A stretch of DNA of 56,506 bases, taken from Spirochaetae bacterium HGW-Spirochaetae-3 (GTDB lineage Bacteria; Spirochaetota; Spirochaetia; Treponematales; UBA12059). This document shows, piece by piece, positions 18,690-28,555 of this stretch. The stretch is taken from assembly GCA_002839315.1 (NCBI GenBank), contig PGXV01000014.1, forward strand, positions 48,267-104,772. Reading direction: 5' to 3'. Position numbers and translations under genes: made by a program. A model generated the notes under the pieces. It was given only the letters and a program-made list of their open reading frames with translations. It did not search any database and had not been told where the DNA came from. The first letter of the stretch is position 1. Each line of letters begins with the position of its first letter.

Positions 18690-19000
18690 AGCGCTGAGTT
18701 CTTCATGTCACTGGCAATGAAAGATTCCGCCGCGACCAGGCGGTTAGCCTTGGAAAATCCAATTATGCTCCGGCTTAAGAGCTGGAAGCATGATTTGGGA
18801 GGAGCGGAACAGCGGAAGGGCAGTTATGGAGGTTTGAGCGCTGTGGGCGGCTTAGGTGCTAAGCCCTAGAGGGACAAAGCTCCTAGGATTATTCCAGATG
18901 CCAGGCTCTCGTCGAGCGCGCGCGTAGTGCCTGTGTGCTTTCTACCGTGGGCATCGTCTCGAAGGGATAGTGCATATTCCAGGACTCACTTTGCTCCAGG
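18690..19000. other. Intergenic region with nothing recognised
   Basis: About 310 bp between the lipoprotein terminator and the severed 3' end of the gene interrupted by the IS. No coding frame, RNA or clear promoter was recognised. Confidence 0.4.
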
Positions 19001-19077
19001 TTATAGCTTTCTGCTTTTCTGGTGCAAGTATGAACCGCCCCGGGTTCACCGGAGTACTGTTTATGTGAGTCCGGCTC

Positions 19078-20288
<1,211 letters not shown>

Positions 20289-20335
20289 GACTGTATCCTC
20301 TCAAAGATTTCAGTCTCCGGCAATCCCGGGGCGGT

Positions 20336-20692
20336 TCAGTAGTCCCGAATCTTCTGACTGACGAAGTCTCTGATTTCAGCATCAAGAAAATTTGATGCCG
20401 CGATGAACCGGTCTAGTATATCCTCAGAAACGGGTATTGCCGATGCGGCGAAGACGGGTGTCTTCTTGGCATCTAGCCCTCCCACCTCGCCTGAATCCAC
20501 GGCATAGTGCGCGTAGCCGTGGGCGAGCGTCCACATGAAGGCCTTCTCCGGCCCTTGCTTGTCGTAGCATAGCTGAAATCCAGATATCCGCGCATTTCGA
20601 AACCATACGTACAGGGCGATATCATCGTCTGTGAAAAGCCGTCGTCTATCCTCTCCATGAATCTGGCGCACATTATCGAATTCAATAAGCAC
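20336..20692 (-). pseudogene. Conserved hypothetical protein, 3' end severed by the IS
   Basis: The 118-residue frame (start MLIEFDNVRQIHGE, then GFQLCYDK, AFMWTLAHGYAHYAVDSG, FVSQKIRDY) resembles a widespread family of small uncharacterised proteins. Its present stop TGA is supplied by the IS terminal repeat. Removing the IS and one GTA copy joins the frame to 19001-19030, adding LHQKSRKL and TAA at 19003-19001. The insertion therefore removed only eight residues, and the product may still fold. Function is unknown. Confidence 0.72.
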
Positions 20693-20728
20693 GAGAAGCC
20701 TCCTAGATTCCCTACATCTTGCGTATCG

Positions 20729-21895
20729 CTAGCCTACAACGGTGTTTCTACCAGATCGCTTGGCCTTATACAGTCTTTCATCAGCTCTCTTGAAAATAGC
20801 TTGATACTCGTCAATACCGTCCTCCGGATACGATGCCACGCCAAAGCTCGCGGTTAGCATTTGGATTTTGCCGCTCGGCAAGGGAACCCCTTTCTTCTCC
20901 AGTAGAATCCGTATCTTGTCCGCGGTGCTAATTGCGGAAGCCTTGTCAGCTCCAGGAAGAATCGCGAGAAACTCCTCTCCACCGTAGCGAATAACCATGT
21001 CAGTCTTCCTGACTCCGCTTTGGAACTGGGAGGCGACTTCCCTGAGGGCAATGTCGCCCGCCTGGTGTCCGTTGCTGTCGTTGAAAGCCTTGAAATGATC
21101 GACGTCGGCGATGATTATAGAGAAGGCAAGCTCCGACTTGATCAAGGCCGAGACGGCAGTCATCGCTGGGCCTTCGAGGTATCGCCGGTTTTTCAGTCCA
21201 GTCAGTTCGTCGGTAAAGGCTCCATGTTCCACGGCATGGAATCTCTTTAATAGAACTCTATCCGAGAAAAGGAAGGCGACAATGGCCGCGGCGATGAGAA
21301 TCGCGATCTGCAGATAGAAAAATAGGTCCGCCCGCTTCGCCAAGCCGTGGGCGTTGACTTTCAGTGCCTCAAGACGTGCCTCATGCCGTGAATGCAGGAC
21401 ATTCAAGTGCTTTTCGAAAAGCTCGTCAAATACCACGCGGGCCCTCTTGAGATGTGCTGTGGCCAAATCCTCTGGAGCCTCTAGAACCATGTCGATCTCT
21501 TTTAAGAAAGAGCCAAACAGAAGGCGAGTGTCTTCCTCGAAGTGAGAGTCGCTTTCCAGGTTCACATGGCGATCTGGATCCAAGCTACGCCCAATGGAGC
21601 CCGTAAGGCGCTGGTATGAATCGACAGCTTCTTGCCTGGCCAGAGAATACTGGGTAGTATCGGTTTTCCCCATCCCCTCATAGGGTCGTGAAGATATCGT
21701 AAGCAAATTATGCAGGGCGGAGTGAAAATTCTCGGAGGCATGGACAGTCTCAAGGGCCTCGATAGCGGAAAACAATGAATCGTGGAGGGAGGTGGCTATC
21801 TTCCTGTAGACTACCAAGGAAACGAAGGATGCCAGAGCCACGACAGCGAGCAGCATCCCGAGACTAGACCGAAAAGACCGCAACCGAACCTCCAT
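20729..21895 (-). CDS. Membrane-bound diguanylate cyclase (GGDEF)
   Basis: GGDEF proteins make c-di-GMP. The 388-residue protein has an N-terminal membrane segment, a ~160-residue sensory region with no recognised domain, a second membrane segment (FFYLQIAILIAAAIVAFLF) and a C-terminal catalytic domain. The active site is RYGGEEF. An inhibitory I-site RKTD lies five residues before it, so product feedback is expected. DELTGLKNRRYL and DVDHFKAFND are also intact. Its position in the copper island suggests a metal-linked motility or biofilm switch, which is inference. Confidence 0.9.
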   Translation of the reverse strand: MEVRLRSFRSSLGMLLAVVALASFVSLVVYRKIATSLHDSLFSAIEALETVHASENFHSALHNLLTISSRPYEGMGKTDTTQYSLARQEAVDSYQRLTGSIGRSLDPDRHVNLESDSHFEEDTRLLFGSFLKEIDMVLEAPEDLATAHLKRARVVFDELFEKHLNVLHSRHEARLEALKVNAHGLAKRADLFFYLQIAILIAAAIVAFLFSDRVLLKRFHAVEHGAFTDELTGLKNRRYLEGPAMTAVSALIKSELAFSIIIADVDHFKAFNDSNGHQAGDIALREVASQFQSGVRKTDMVIRYGGEEFLAILPGADKASAISTADKIRILLEKKGVPLPSGKIQMLTASFGVASYPEDGIDEYQAIFKRADERLYKAKRSGRNTVVG

Positions 21896-21921
21896 GTCTT
21901 GTCGTTATAGATCATCATGCC

Positions 21922-24363
21922 TCAAACGAGCTTGATGCCCTTGATCCTGAGCGCGTTACCCAGGACCGAGACAGAGCTCAAGGCCATGGCCAGGCCAGCG
22001 AAAATTGGGCTGAGAAGTCCGAAAGCCGCGATGGGAATACCGATCGCATTATATGCAAAGGCAAAGAAGAGATTCTGCTTGATGTTCCGCATAACCATGA
22101 CGCTCAGATCCTTGGCACGGGCGATGCCTATCAAGTCGCCCTTCACGAGGGTGACATCAGCGCTCTGCATGGCAACATCTGTCCCCGTGCCCATGGCTAT
22201 GCCTACGTCGGCCTGAGTAAGGGCCGGAGCATCGTTGATGCCGTCTCCGGCCATGCCTACGAAGGCGCCACGCCCCTGCCGCGACTTCACCTCATCGAAT
22301 TTGTCCTCAGGGAGGCACTCGGCCCGAAAATCGTCAAGCCGCAAGCTAGACGCTACCGCGCTGGCTGTCCTCTCGTTGTCTCCGGTGAGCATTACTACCT
22401 TGACGCCCTGATGTTGCAGTCGCCTTACGGCCTCTGGAGTGGACTCTTTTATCGGATCGGTGACGCCGATGAAGCCGATGACAGAATCATCCTGGAGCAC
22501 GAACATCACGGTATGGCCCTTGGCTTGAAGGTCGACGATACTTGCCGAGTCATATCCAGGATTAGCCACGTCTCGCCTTTCACTAAGAAGCTTTTCATTG
22601 CCGACGGAAATGCGATGCCCTTCGATCAAGGCAGTGACACCTTTTCCAGTGATCGAGGCAAAGGCCTGGATTGTCCCCAGGGCTAATCCTCTGCGCTCCG
22701 CAGCCGCCACGATGGCCGCGGCGAGTGGATGTTCGCTCTGCTTATCTACGGACGCGGCGAGTCGGAGGACTTCATCGTCGGACCATCCATTGATGCCATG
22801 AACCATGGCGACGGTAGGCTTGCCAAGAGTCAAAGTCCCAGTCTTATCGACGAGAAGGGTGTCCACTCTGCGCATCTGTTCAATAGCCTTGGCATTCTTG
22901 ATGAGGATTCCGAGCTTGGCACCTTTCCCTGTCCCCACCATGATCGACACTGGGGTGGCAAGCCCAAGGGCGCAGGGACAGGCGATGATGAGGATGGCAA
23001 TTGCATTGACGAGTCCATGGTCCCACTTGGAAAAACCGAATCCCCAGACGAAAAAGGTACCTACAGCGATGAGGAGGACGGCCTGCACAAAATAGGCAGC
23101 GACCGTGTCGGCGAGACGCTGGATCGGGGCCTTGGACCTTGAAGCCTCGTTGACCATCTCGACAATGCGCGCAAGGAGGGTGTCGCCGCCCACCTTGCGC
23201 GCTTCCATGATAAAGCTGCCATTCAGGTTTATCGTACCCCCCGTTACCGCGTTCCCCGGGAGTTTCTCGAGGGGAATTGGTTCTCCCGTGATCATGGATT
23301 CATCGACGACGCCATTGCCTTCCGATATAGCTCCGTCCACAGGGACCTTCTCGCCCGGCTTGACCCTGATCAAGTCCCCTACGACGACCTCAGCGAGGTC
23401 TACCGAAACCTCCTTTCCATCCCGGAGGACTAGGGCCGTCGCAGGCACAAGGTTGAGAAGCTCCTTGATAGCTCCATTAGTCTTGGCGTGGGCGAGGAGC
23501 TCGAGCATCTGGCCAAGGATTACCAAGGTTATGATAATTGTCGTGGCTTCGAAATAGACGGCTACCATGCCTTCAGCGTTCTTGAGCGGAGGAGGAAAGA
23601 TCATAGGAAATAAGGTAGCAATAAGGCTGTAAATCCATGCGACGCCTGTGCCGAGGGAGATCAGCGTAAACATGTTAAGATTTTTTGATACTAGGCTGGT
23701 GTAGCCCTTTTCAAAGATGAAAGAGGCCGCAAACAAGACTACAGGCACAGAGAGGCCCATCTGGATAAAGATACTTGTCTTCATGGAAAGGAGGCTTGCG
23801 AGGATCCTCCCCAGCCCGGGAACTAGCTCACCCATGGAAAGGAGCAAAATGGGGAGGGCGAGGGTTGCAGAAATGATGAGTCTTTTCCTCATGGCCTTGA
23901 AGGCCAGGATTTCCTCATCTTCCCCAGGCTCTTGGCGAGTGCCGAAGGACACCACCTTCACAAGGTGCATCCCGCAGACAGGACAATCCCTTGGCTCAGG
24001 GTAGGTCTTTTCTCCTTCGCAACCCATCGCGCAGATGTATCTGCCAGCCGTACGGGAGTCATGGGACCCTAGTACGGGCATGGCAAGATTCATCTCCTGG
24101 AAGGAACACTGGCAGTTCGCCACGCAGGAGCCATTGCAGTCGTCAGCTCCGCAGATGCACGGCTTTCCATCGGCAGAATGCCCATGGCCCGCGTGATCCA
24201 CACCTGCGGAGCCTCTAGGGTGGTGTTCGGGGTCCTTTTTCGGGGAATCTGAATCGCCTTCACTGTCGGGAACCTGGACCAGCTTCATGCCACAAACGGG
24301 GCATTTCCCAGGCTCGGCATAGGTCTTGTTTCCTTCGCATTTCATCGAGCAACGGTACTTCAT
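21922..24363 (-). CDS. Copper-type P1B ATPase with Cys-rich metal-binding N-terminus
   Basis: An 813-residue P-type ATPase with no HMA domain. Instead the N-terminus has two heavy-metal-binding-domain repeats (YRCSMKCEG...CPVCGMKLV near 3-29 and YICAMGCEG...CPVCGMHLV near 107-132). Between them lies a Cys cluster, CICGADDCNGSCVANCQC, reminiscent of metallothionein. The core is complete: TGEP, CPC in [30 protein letters not shown] and [10 protein letters not shown]. It likely exports Cu(I) or Ag(I). It is encoded downstream of a multicopper oxidase on the same strand (72 bp gap), as in many copper operons. Confidence 0.9.
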   Translation of the reverse strand: MKYRCSMKCEGNKTYAEPGKCPVCGMKLVQVPDSEGDSDSPKKDPEHHPRGSAGVDHAGHGHSADGKPCICGADDCNGSCVANCQCSFQEMNLAMPVLGSHDSRTAGRYICAMGCEGEKTYPEPRDCPVCGMHLVKVVSFGTRQEPGEDEEILAFKAMRKRLIISATLALPILLLSMGELVPGLGRILASLLSMKTSIFIQMGLSVPVVLFAASFIFEKGYTSLVSKNLNMFTLISLGTGVAWIYSLIATLFPMIFPPPLKNAEGMVAVYFEATTIIITLVILGQMLELLAHAKTNGAIKELLNLVPATALVLRDGKEVSVDLAEVVVGDLIRVKPGEKVPVDGAISEGNGVVDESMITGEPIPLEKLPGNAVTGGTINLNGSFIMEARKVGGDTLLARIVEMVNEASRSKAPIQRLADTVAAYFVQAVLLIAVGTFFVWGFGFSKWDHGLVNAIAILIIACPCALGLATPVSIMVGTGKGAKLGILIKNAKAIEQMRRVDTLLVDKTGTLTLGKPTVAMVHGINGWSDDEVLRLAASVDKQSEHPLAAAIVAAAERRGLALGTIQAFASITGKGVTALIEGHRISVGNEKLLSERRDVANPGYDSASIVDLQAKGHTVMFVLQDDSVIGFIGVTDPIKESTPEAVRRLQHQGVKVVMLTGDNERTASAVASSLRLDDFRAECLPEDKFDEVKSRQGRGAFVGMAGDGINDAPALTQADVGIAMGTGTDVAMQSADVTLVKGDLIGIARAKDLSVMVMRNIKQNLFFAFAYNAIGIPIAAFGLLSPIFAGLAMALSSVSVLGNALRIKGIKLV

Positions 24364-24434
24364 GAAGCCCCCTTGTTACGCCCAGCCTAAAGTGTCGTAC
24401 AGTCATCATCCCCAGTCAAGGGGACTTACGGTCC

Positions 24435-25829
24435 TCATTTCGCGCGGACTGCCGTCATCATGCCCCCATCCTCATGATCGATAATGTGGCAGTGGAGCAG
24501 CCAAGTCCCGGGATTGGTCATGACAAAGGCGATATCAACATAGCCCCCGGAAGGAACGGGTATGGTGTCTTTCCAAAGCTCTCCCTTTGGGGCCGAGCCG
24601 TTTATCGAAACCACCTGGAAATAGGTGCCATGAAGGTGGATTGGATGGTCCATTTGATGGCCCATCATCATCGACATCATGTCCCGGTTGTAGATCCTCA
24701 TCGTGACTAGCTTGCCGACCGCAACATCCAGCGGAACAGTGTCGGGGAATGATTTTCCGTTAATCGTCCAGCGCAGGGCGCTTGAGCCGCTCATCATGCC
24801 GCCACCCATCATTCCGCCCTGCATCATCCCCCCGCCACCCATCATGCCCATGGCCGAGGATAGCTCAAGTGTAAAGTCTGGCCGATCCGGAGGACCAGCC
24901 AGGTAGGCCCTGGGCTGGGGCGCAGAAAAGGGGGATACCACGGCCGGTACGCTGCCCTTGTCGTAGACAATGGGGATGACTATGCCCAGGTCCCTGCGAC
25001 TGCTTGTCATTTCAAAACGCTGTCCCTCCTTGCCTGAGGCAAAAAGCTCCACGTCTATCCTCTCCCCGGGGGCCAAGGTGACTTTGTCGGTGCTGTAGGG
25101 TTGGGCGAGGGCATGCCCGTCGGTATGAGTGACGCGGAAGCTATGCCCCGAAATCGCGATAGTATGAAAGGCCGCCGTAGAGGCATTAATAAAGCGAAGC
25201 TTATGGAGCTCTCCAGAGCGCAGGATTAACGGGGCTATGGCCTCTTCGGTCTTGCCGTTGACCGTCTCAATGTTGCCATAACGCTCCATGTCCCCGGATG
25301 CAACACCTTCGAGCCGTTTCCCGCGGGCATCGAGGTACCAATCGTCGAGGACATAGGTGTGGTCGCCGGAATACTTGCCATCCTCTGGGGCCAATACAAT
25401 AAAAGGCGCATAAAGACCCTTGTCTAGCTGAGGCAGAACAGGCATGAGGTGGGGATGATACCAGTAGGTGCCACTGGCCCCGGCGGTGAAATCATAGGTA
25501 TGGGATGAACCGGGTTGGATCTCGACAAAGGGGCCATCCTGGTCATTGGGCAGGACGAGGCCGTGCCAATGGATATTCGTGGCCGCTGGGAGGCGGTTGA
25601 CGACCTCGATTTTTACCCGTTCCCCCTGACGTACTATAATGGGGGTGCCAGGTACCGTTCCCCCGTATGCCCAAATCGATGTGCTTAGGCCGGGCTTCAG
25701 TTCCCATTGACCCTGGGTCATCTCGATTTTTAACTCCGCGGCAAAACCGGCTACACCGAAGGCCATGAACATGAAGAGCATAGATATTCGAATAAGGAAA
25801 GATCTATCGATAATTCGTAACCGCGACAT
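24435..25829 (-). CDS. Exported multicopper oxidase (CueO/CopA-oxidase-like)
   Basis: Multicopper oxidases convert Cu(I) to less toxic Cu(II) in the periplasm. The 464-residue precursor has a signal sequence ending near FGVAGFAA. All four copper-ligand blocks are present: HWHG (87-90), HPH (125-127), HPIHLHG and HCHIIDHEDGGM. A Met/Gly-rich insert (MGMMGGGGMMQGG and more, about 325-350) precedes the last cupredoxin domain. It resembles the Met-rich region that helps CueO handle Cu(I). It lies directly upstream of the P-type ATPase on the same strand. Confidence 0.92.
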   Translation of the reverse strand: MSRLRIIDRSFLIRISMLFMFMAFGVAGFAAELKIEMTQGQWELKPGLSTSIWAYGGTVPGTPIIVRQGERVKIEVVNRLPAATNIHWHGLVLPNDQDGPFVEIQPGSSHTYDFTAGASGTYWYHPHLMPVLPQLDKGLYAPFIVLAPEDGKYSGDHTYVLDDWYLDARGKRLEGVASGDMERYGNIETVNGKTEEAIAPLILRSGELHKLRFINASTAAFHTIAISGHSFRVTHTDGHALAQPYSTDKVTLAPGERIDVELFASGKEGQRFEMTSSRRDLGIVIPIVYDKGSVPAVVSPFSAPQPRAYLAGPPDRPDFTLELSSAMGMMGGGGMMQGGMMGGGMMSGSSALRWTINGKSFPDTVPLDVAVGKLVTMRIYNRDMMSMMMGHQMDHPIHLHGTYFQVVSINGSAPKGELWKDTIPVPSGGYVDIAFVMTNPGTWLLHCHIIDHEDGGMMTAVRAK

Positions 25830-26046
25830 GCAAAACTCCTTACAGTCTCACAATCCGCGCCACCATGAAGCGCATACACATAGGATAGTGATATTTTGCT
25901 GAGTTCTGCGGCTTTCATCGAATTCGCATACAAACGACGGAGGCCGCACACATCTCGAAATGGTATGCACTATTATTGTGTATTGAAGCATGGGGAAGCG
26001 CGAAAGCACGATCTCACATGGAATCTATCTAGTCGGGAGGAATAGA
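25830..26046. other. Divergent promoter region between oxidase and nitroreductase-like genes
   Basis: This 217-bp AT-rich spacer must hold both divergent promoters. No convincing copper operator was recognised by eye. GGGAGG at its right end is the ribosome-binding site for the rightward gene. Confidence 0.4.
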
Positions 26047-26697
26047 ATGAAGCGAAGTCTTTCCATTCTCGTATTTCTTGCCTCTGTGGCAGGGCTATTC
26101 GCCCAAGATTTGGTCCTTCCCCGCCCTGCGCAAAAGGCGGGAATCGATCTCTTGGCAGCGATCCAGAACAGAAGAGTATCCAAGGTCTTCATCAAGAAGA
26201 CAGCAGAGGTGGCCGATCTGTCCACCATCCTTTGGGCGGGTATCGGCCAGAGAGGGGCGGATGCCGTCTCGAGCGCCACGAAGGCTGGCCGAACCATTTC
26301 CTTCTCGGGCGATAATGCCTATATCAACGCCTATGTCCTCAACGACAAGGGTACCTGGAAATATCTCCCCGACACCAATACCCTAAAGCAGGTCAGCGCG
26401 AATGATTCCCGGGCCGAGGTCTCTCGGGCTGCCCAGCCTGGTGCTGCATTTATGATCCTTTTTACCGTCGATACGGCCTTGACGCCATCGTTCCTCAAAG
26501 CCAATCCCGCGTTGTTCCTTCAGATGGCACATGCGACTGCGGGCTTTTCCGCGCAGAACATGGAATTGACGGCATCGGCGCTGAAGATGGCGGCGGTCGT
26601 GCAATATACGCTGGCACCTGCCGCTGCGACAACCGCGGCGGCCCTTACGAAGGATGAGATTCCTCTTTTTATCATGCAGGTTGGCTATACAGAATAA
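26047..26697 (+). CDS. Exported nitroreductase/SagB-like protein
   Basis: The 216-residue product begins with a Sec signal peptide (LSILVFLASVAGLFAQ). The mature part starts GIDLLAAIQNRRVSKVFIKK...LSTILWAGIGQRG, the pattern of nitroreductase-fold, FMN-binding SagB-type proteins. The C-terminal half is less typical, and the late FMN-contact motifs are not obvious. An exported member of a normally cytoplasmic flavoprotein family is unusual. It is transcribed away from the copper oxidase. Substrate and cofactor binding are unproven. Confidence 0.65.
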   Translation: MKRSLSILVFLASVAGLFAQDLVLPRPAQKAGIDLLAAIQNRRVSKVFIKKTAEVADLSTILWAGIGQRGADAVSSATKAGRTISFSGDNAYINAYVLNDKGTWKYLPDTNTLKQVSANDSRAEVSRAAQPGAAFMILFTVDTALTPSFLKANPALFLQMAHATAGFSAQNMELTASALKMAAVVQYTLAPAAATTAAALTKDEIPLFIMQVGYTE

Positions 26698-26703
26698 AGA
26701 ATG

Positions 26704-26739
26704 ACCGGCCTCCGCTGGCGCTTAAGCCCGGAGGCCGGT
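26704..26739. terminator. Bidirectional-type hairpin between convergent genes
   Basis: ACCGGCCTCCG (26704-26714) and CGGAGGCCGGT (26729-26739) form a perfect 11-bp stem with a 14-base loop. It lies between the convergent nitroreductase-like gene and the small membrane-protein gene, so it may serve both strands. No long T tract is present. Confidence 0.55.
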
Positions 26740-26762
26740 GAACGGGCAATGAGGGGATAACC

Positions 26763-27086
26763 CTATTCGCGCTGGTCGGTGATCTGCCTTACATCCCTTC
26801 CCCCTAGTCGCTGGGGCTCCTGGACATGCTTGTGAGATAAAGACCTCGAGCCTCCGTGATTCATGAACAGCATGGGGATCATCATGAGGGGGCAGAGGAG
26901 AAAGGAATACCGTGCGACCTTGTCGAGCCAGCCCCCACCGATGCCTCGGAGCAGCGGCAGCAAGGCGATGAATAGGATGGGCAGACCGCAGCATGCGATC
27001 ATCATGAGAAGATGCCCATGCCCGCCCTTATTGTTGTCTCTGCTATCGGCCTGTTCCGGATCGTGATTCTTTCCGTGGCACTTCAT
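26763..27086 (-). CDS. Small His/Cys-rich membrane protein, DUF2933-like
   Basis: ATG at 27086 (GGAG upstream) gives 107 residues. The polar N-terminus holds KCHGKNHD and GGHGH. Two short hydrophobic segments follow, LMMIACCGLPILFIALLPLL and FLLCPLMMIPMLFM. The His-rich start with CCGLP and LCPLMM resembles DUF2933-type proteins found near metal-resistance genes. It could bind copper at the membrane, but no activity is established. The frame is open further up without a ribosome site. Confidence 0.6.
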   Translation of the reverse strand: MKCHGKNHDPEQADSRDNNKGGHGHLLMMIACCGLPILFIALLPLLRGIGGGWLDKVARYSFLLCPLMMIPMLFMNHGGSRSLSHKHVQEPQRLGGRDVRQITDQRE

Positions 27087-27259
27087 ACCGTCTTCTCCAA
27101 TCGGGCGGATGCCCCAGGTGTGATACTGGAGATCGGGTTGCCCAGACTCCATGCCAGAATTGTAGCCTGGCCTCATGAAGCCCTTATGAACGACCAATGG
27201 CGATTATGTGCGATTCGGCGCCACGTTAGCGACTGTGCCGGCCGCGAAAAACCTCTGGA

Positions 27260-28555
27260 TCAGTCCTGCGGCACATCTTCGAAAATAGCGGAAAAACTTT
27301 CCTGGTTAGCAGTCAGGACCGCGACGATATTAGGATCGAACTGTTTCCCGGCTCCATCCACAATAAGCTTGATAGCTTCGTCATGGGACATGGCCTTTTT
27401 GTAGTACCGTTCCGACCTAAGGGCATCGTACACGTCTGCCAGGGCCATCAACCTTGCCGAAAGCGGTATTGCTTCTCCCACGAGACCATCGGGGTAGCCT
27501 TTGCCGTCCCAGCGTTCATGGTGATGCCGCGTAAGCTCGATAGCGAGCTCGAGTTGCGAATGGAAAGGGAGTCTCGACCGCGCGGCGCGGAGTATATCGG
27601 CTCCAAGGACACTGTGTTCCTTCATCGCCTCGTATTCCTCGTCCGTAAGCTTGCCAGGCTTCCTCAAAATAGCATCGGCTATACCAACCTTGCCTATGTC
27701 GTGCAATGGCGCGACGCTCGTTATGGTACGGATGTACTCATGATCGATGTAGGATCGGAATGCTTTTTCATTGCGCAGCCTGCTCGCCAAGAGGTTGACG
27801 TAAGCGCTGCAACGCAGAAGGTGGCCGCCAGTCTCCTGGTCTCTTAGGCTGGACAGGCTCGACATGGCAAAGATAATGCTGTCTTGGCTCTGCCGTAGCC
27901 TCTCGTTCGTCATTTTCTGTTTCCGGTATGAGCGAAAGTAGAGGATGAAGAGGGTTAGGTATATCACTATTCCGGCCAGAGCCACATAAAGGGCTATGGC
28001 GCGAGCGGCCTTTCCTAAATCCTCCGACAGGCCTTCATCGGACTCAAGGAGTCCGATGACACCCACAACTCTGGCGTTCGCATCTTTTATGGGCACGTAA
28101 AGAAAGAGGTCCACGTGGAATCGATTGAGCAAGGAAAGACCGACTCCTGGACCGTATACAAAGTGCACGGCACCCCCAAGCGCGATCGCCAAAGCATCCT
28201 TACTGTCGCGGCCAAGGGTGGCGGTTGAGCCTTTGAGCAGGACGTCTCCCGATGAGCTCCATATGGCCAGATCCTTTATATGTGGAAGCCTGCCGGCGGC
28301 TTCCAGCTCATTCCTGAGCCGCTGAAAATCCACTTCCTCGGACCGGGCCATGGCGCTTCGAAAACTGGGGGCAAGTCCCTCGCCATAGAATACCGCATGC
28401 ATCCTTATGACATGGCCCTGGACAAAACTGGACAGGGCTATCGCGAGGAATCCGGACACGAGGAGAACAATCGCAAGCATGAATAGGGAGAATTGCAGGA
28501 GGACATTGCTTTCCCGGTCCTTTATCTTCCCGCGATCCTGGTGAATGCCTATCAT
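27260..28555 (-). CDS. Membrane HD-GYP protein, probable c-di-GMP phosphodiesterase
   Basis: The 431-residue protein has an N-terminal membrane helix, an extracytoplasmic sensor region (~45-180, PAS/Cache-like), a second helix near residue 190 and a C-terminal HD-GYP domain. HDIGKVGI and HHERWDGKGYPDGL carry the metal ligands and the GYP signature, so c-di-GMP hydrolysis is expected. Its start overlaps the stop of the chemotaxis-receptor gene by four bases, so receptor and phosphodiesterase are made together. It opposes the diguanylate cyclase at 20.7 kb. Confidence 0.9.
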   Translation of the reverse strand: MIGIHQDRGKIKDRESNVLLQFSLFMLAIVLLVSGFLAIALSSFVQGHVIRMHAVFYGEGLAPSFRSAMARSEEVDFQRLRNELEAAGRLPHIKDLAIWSSSGDVLLKGSTATLGRDSKDALAIALGGAVHFVYGPGVGLSLLNRFHVDLFLYVPIKDANARVVGVIGLLESDEGLSEDLGKAARAIALYVALAGIVIYLTLFILYFRSYRKQKMTNERLRQSQDSIIFAMSSLSSLRDQETGGHLLRCSAYVNLLASRLRNEKAFRSYIDHEYIRTITSVAPLHDIGKVGIADAILRKPGKLTDEEYEAMKEHSVLGADILRAARSRLPFHSQLELAIELTRHHHERWDGKGYPDGLVGEAIPLSARLMALADVYDALRSERYYKKAMSHDEAIKLIVDGAGKQFDPNIVAVLTANQESFSAIFEDVPQD

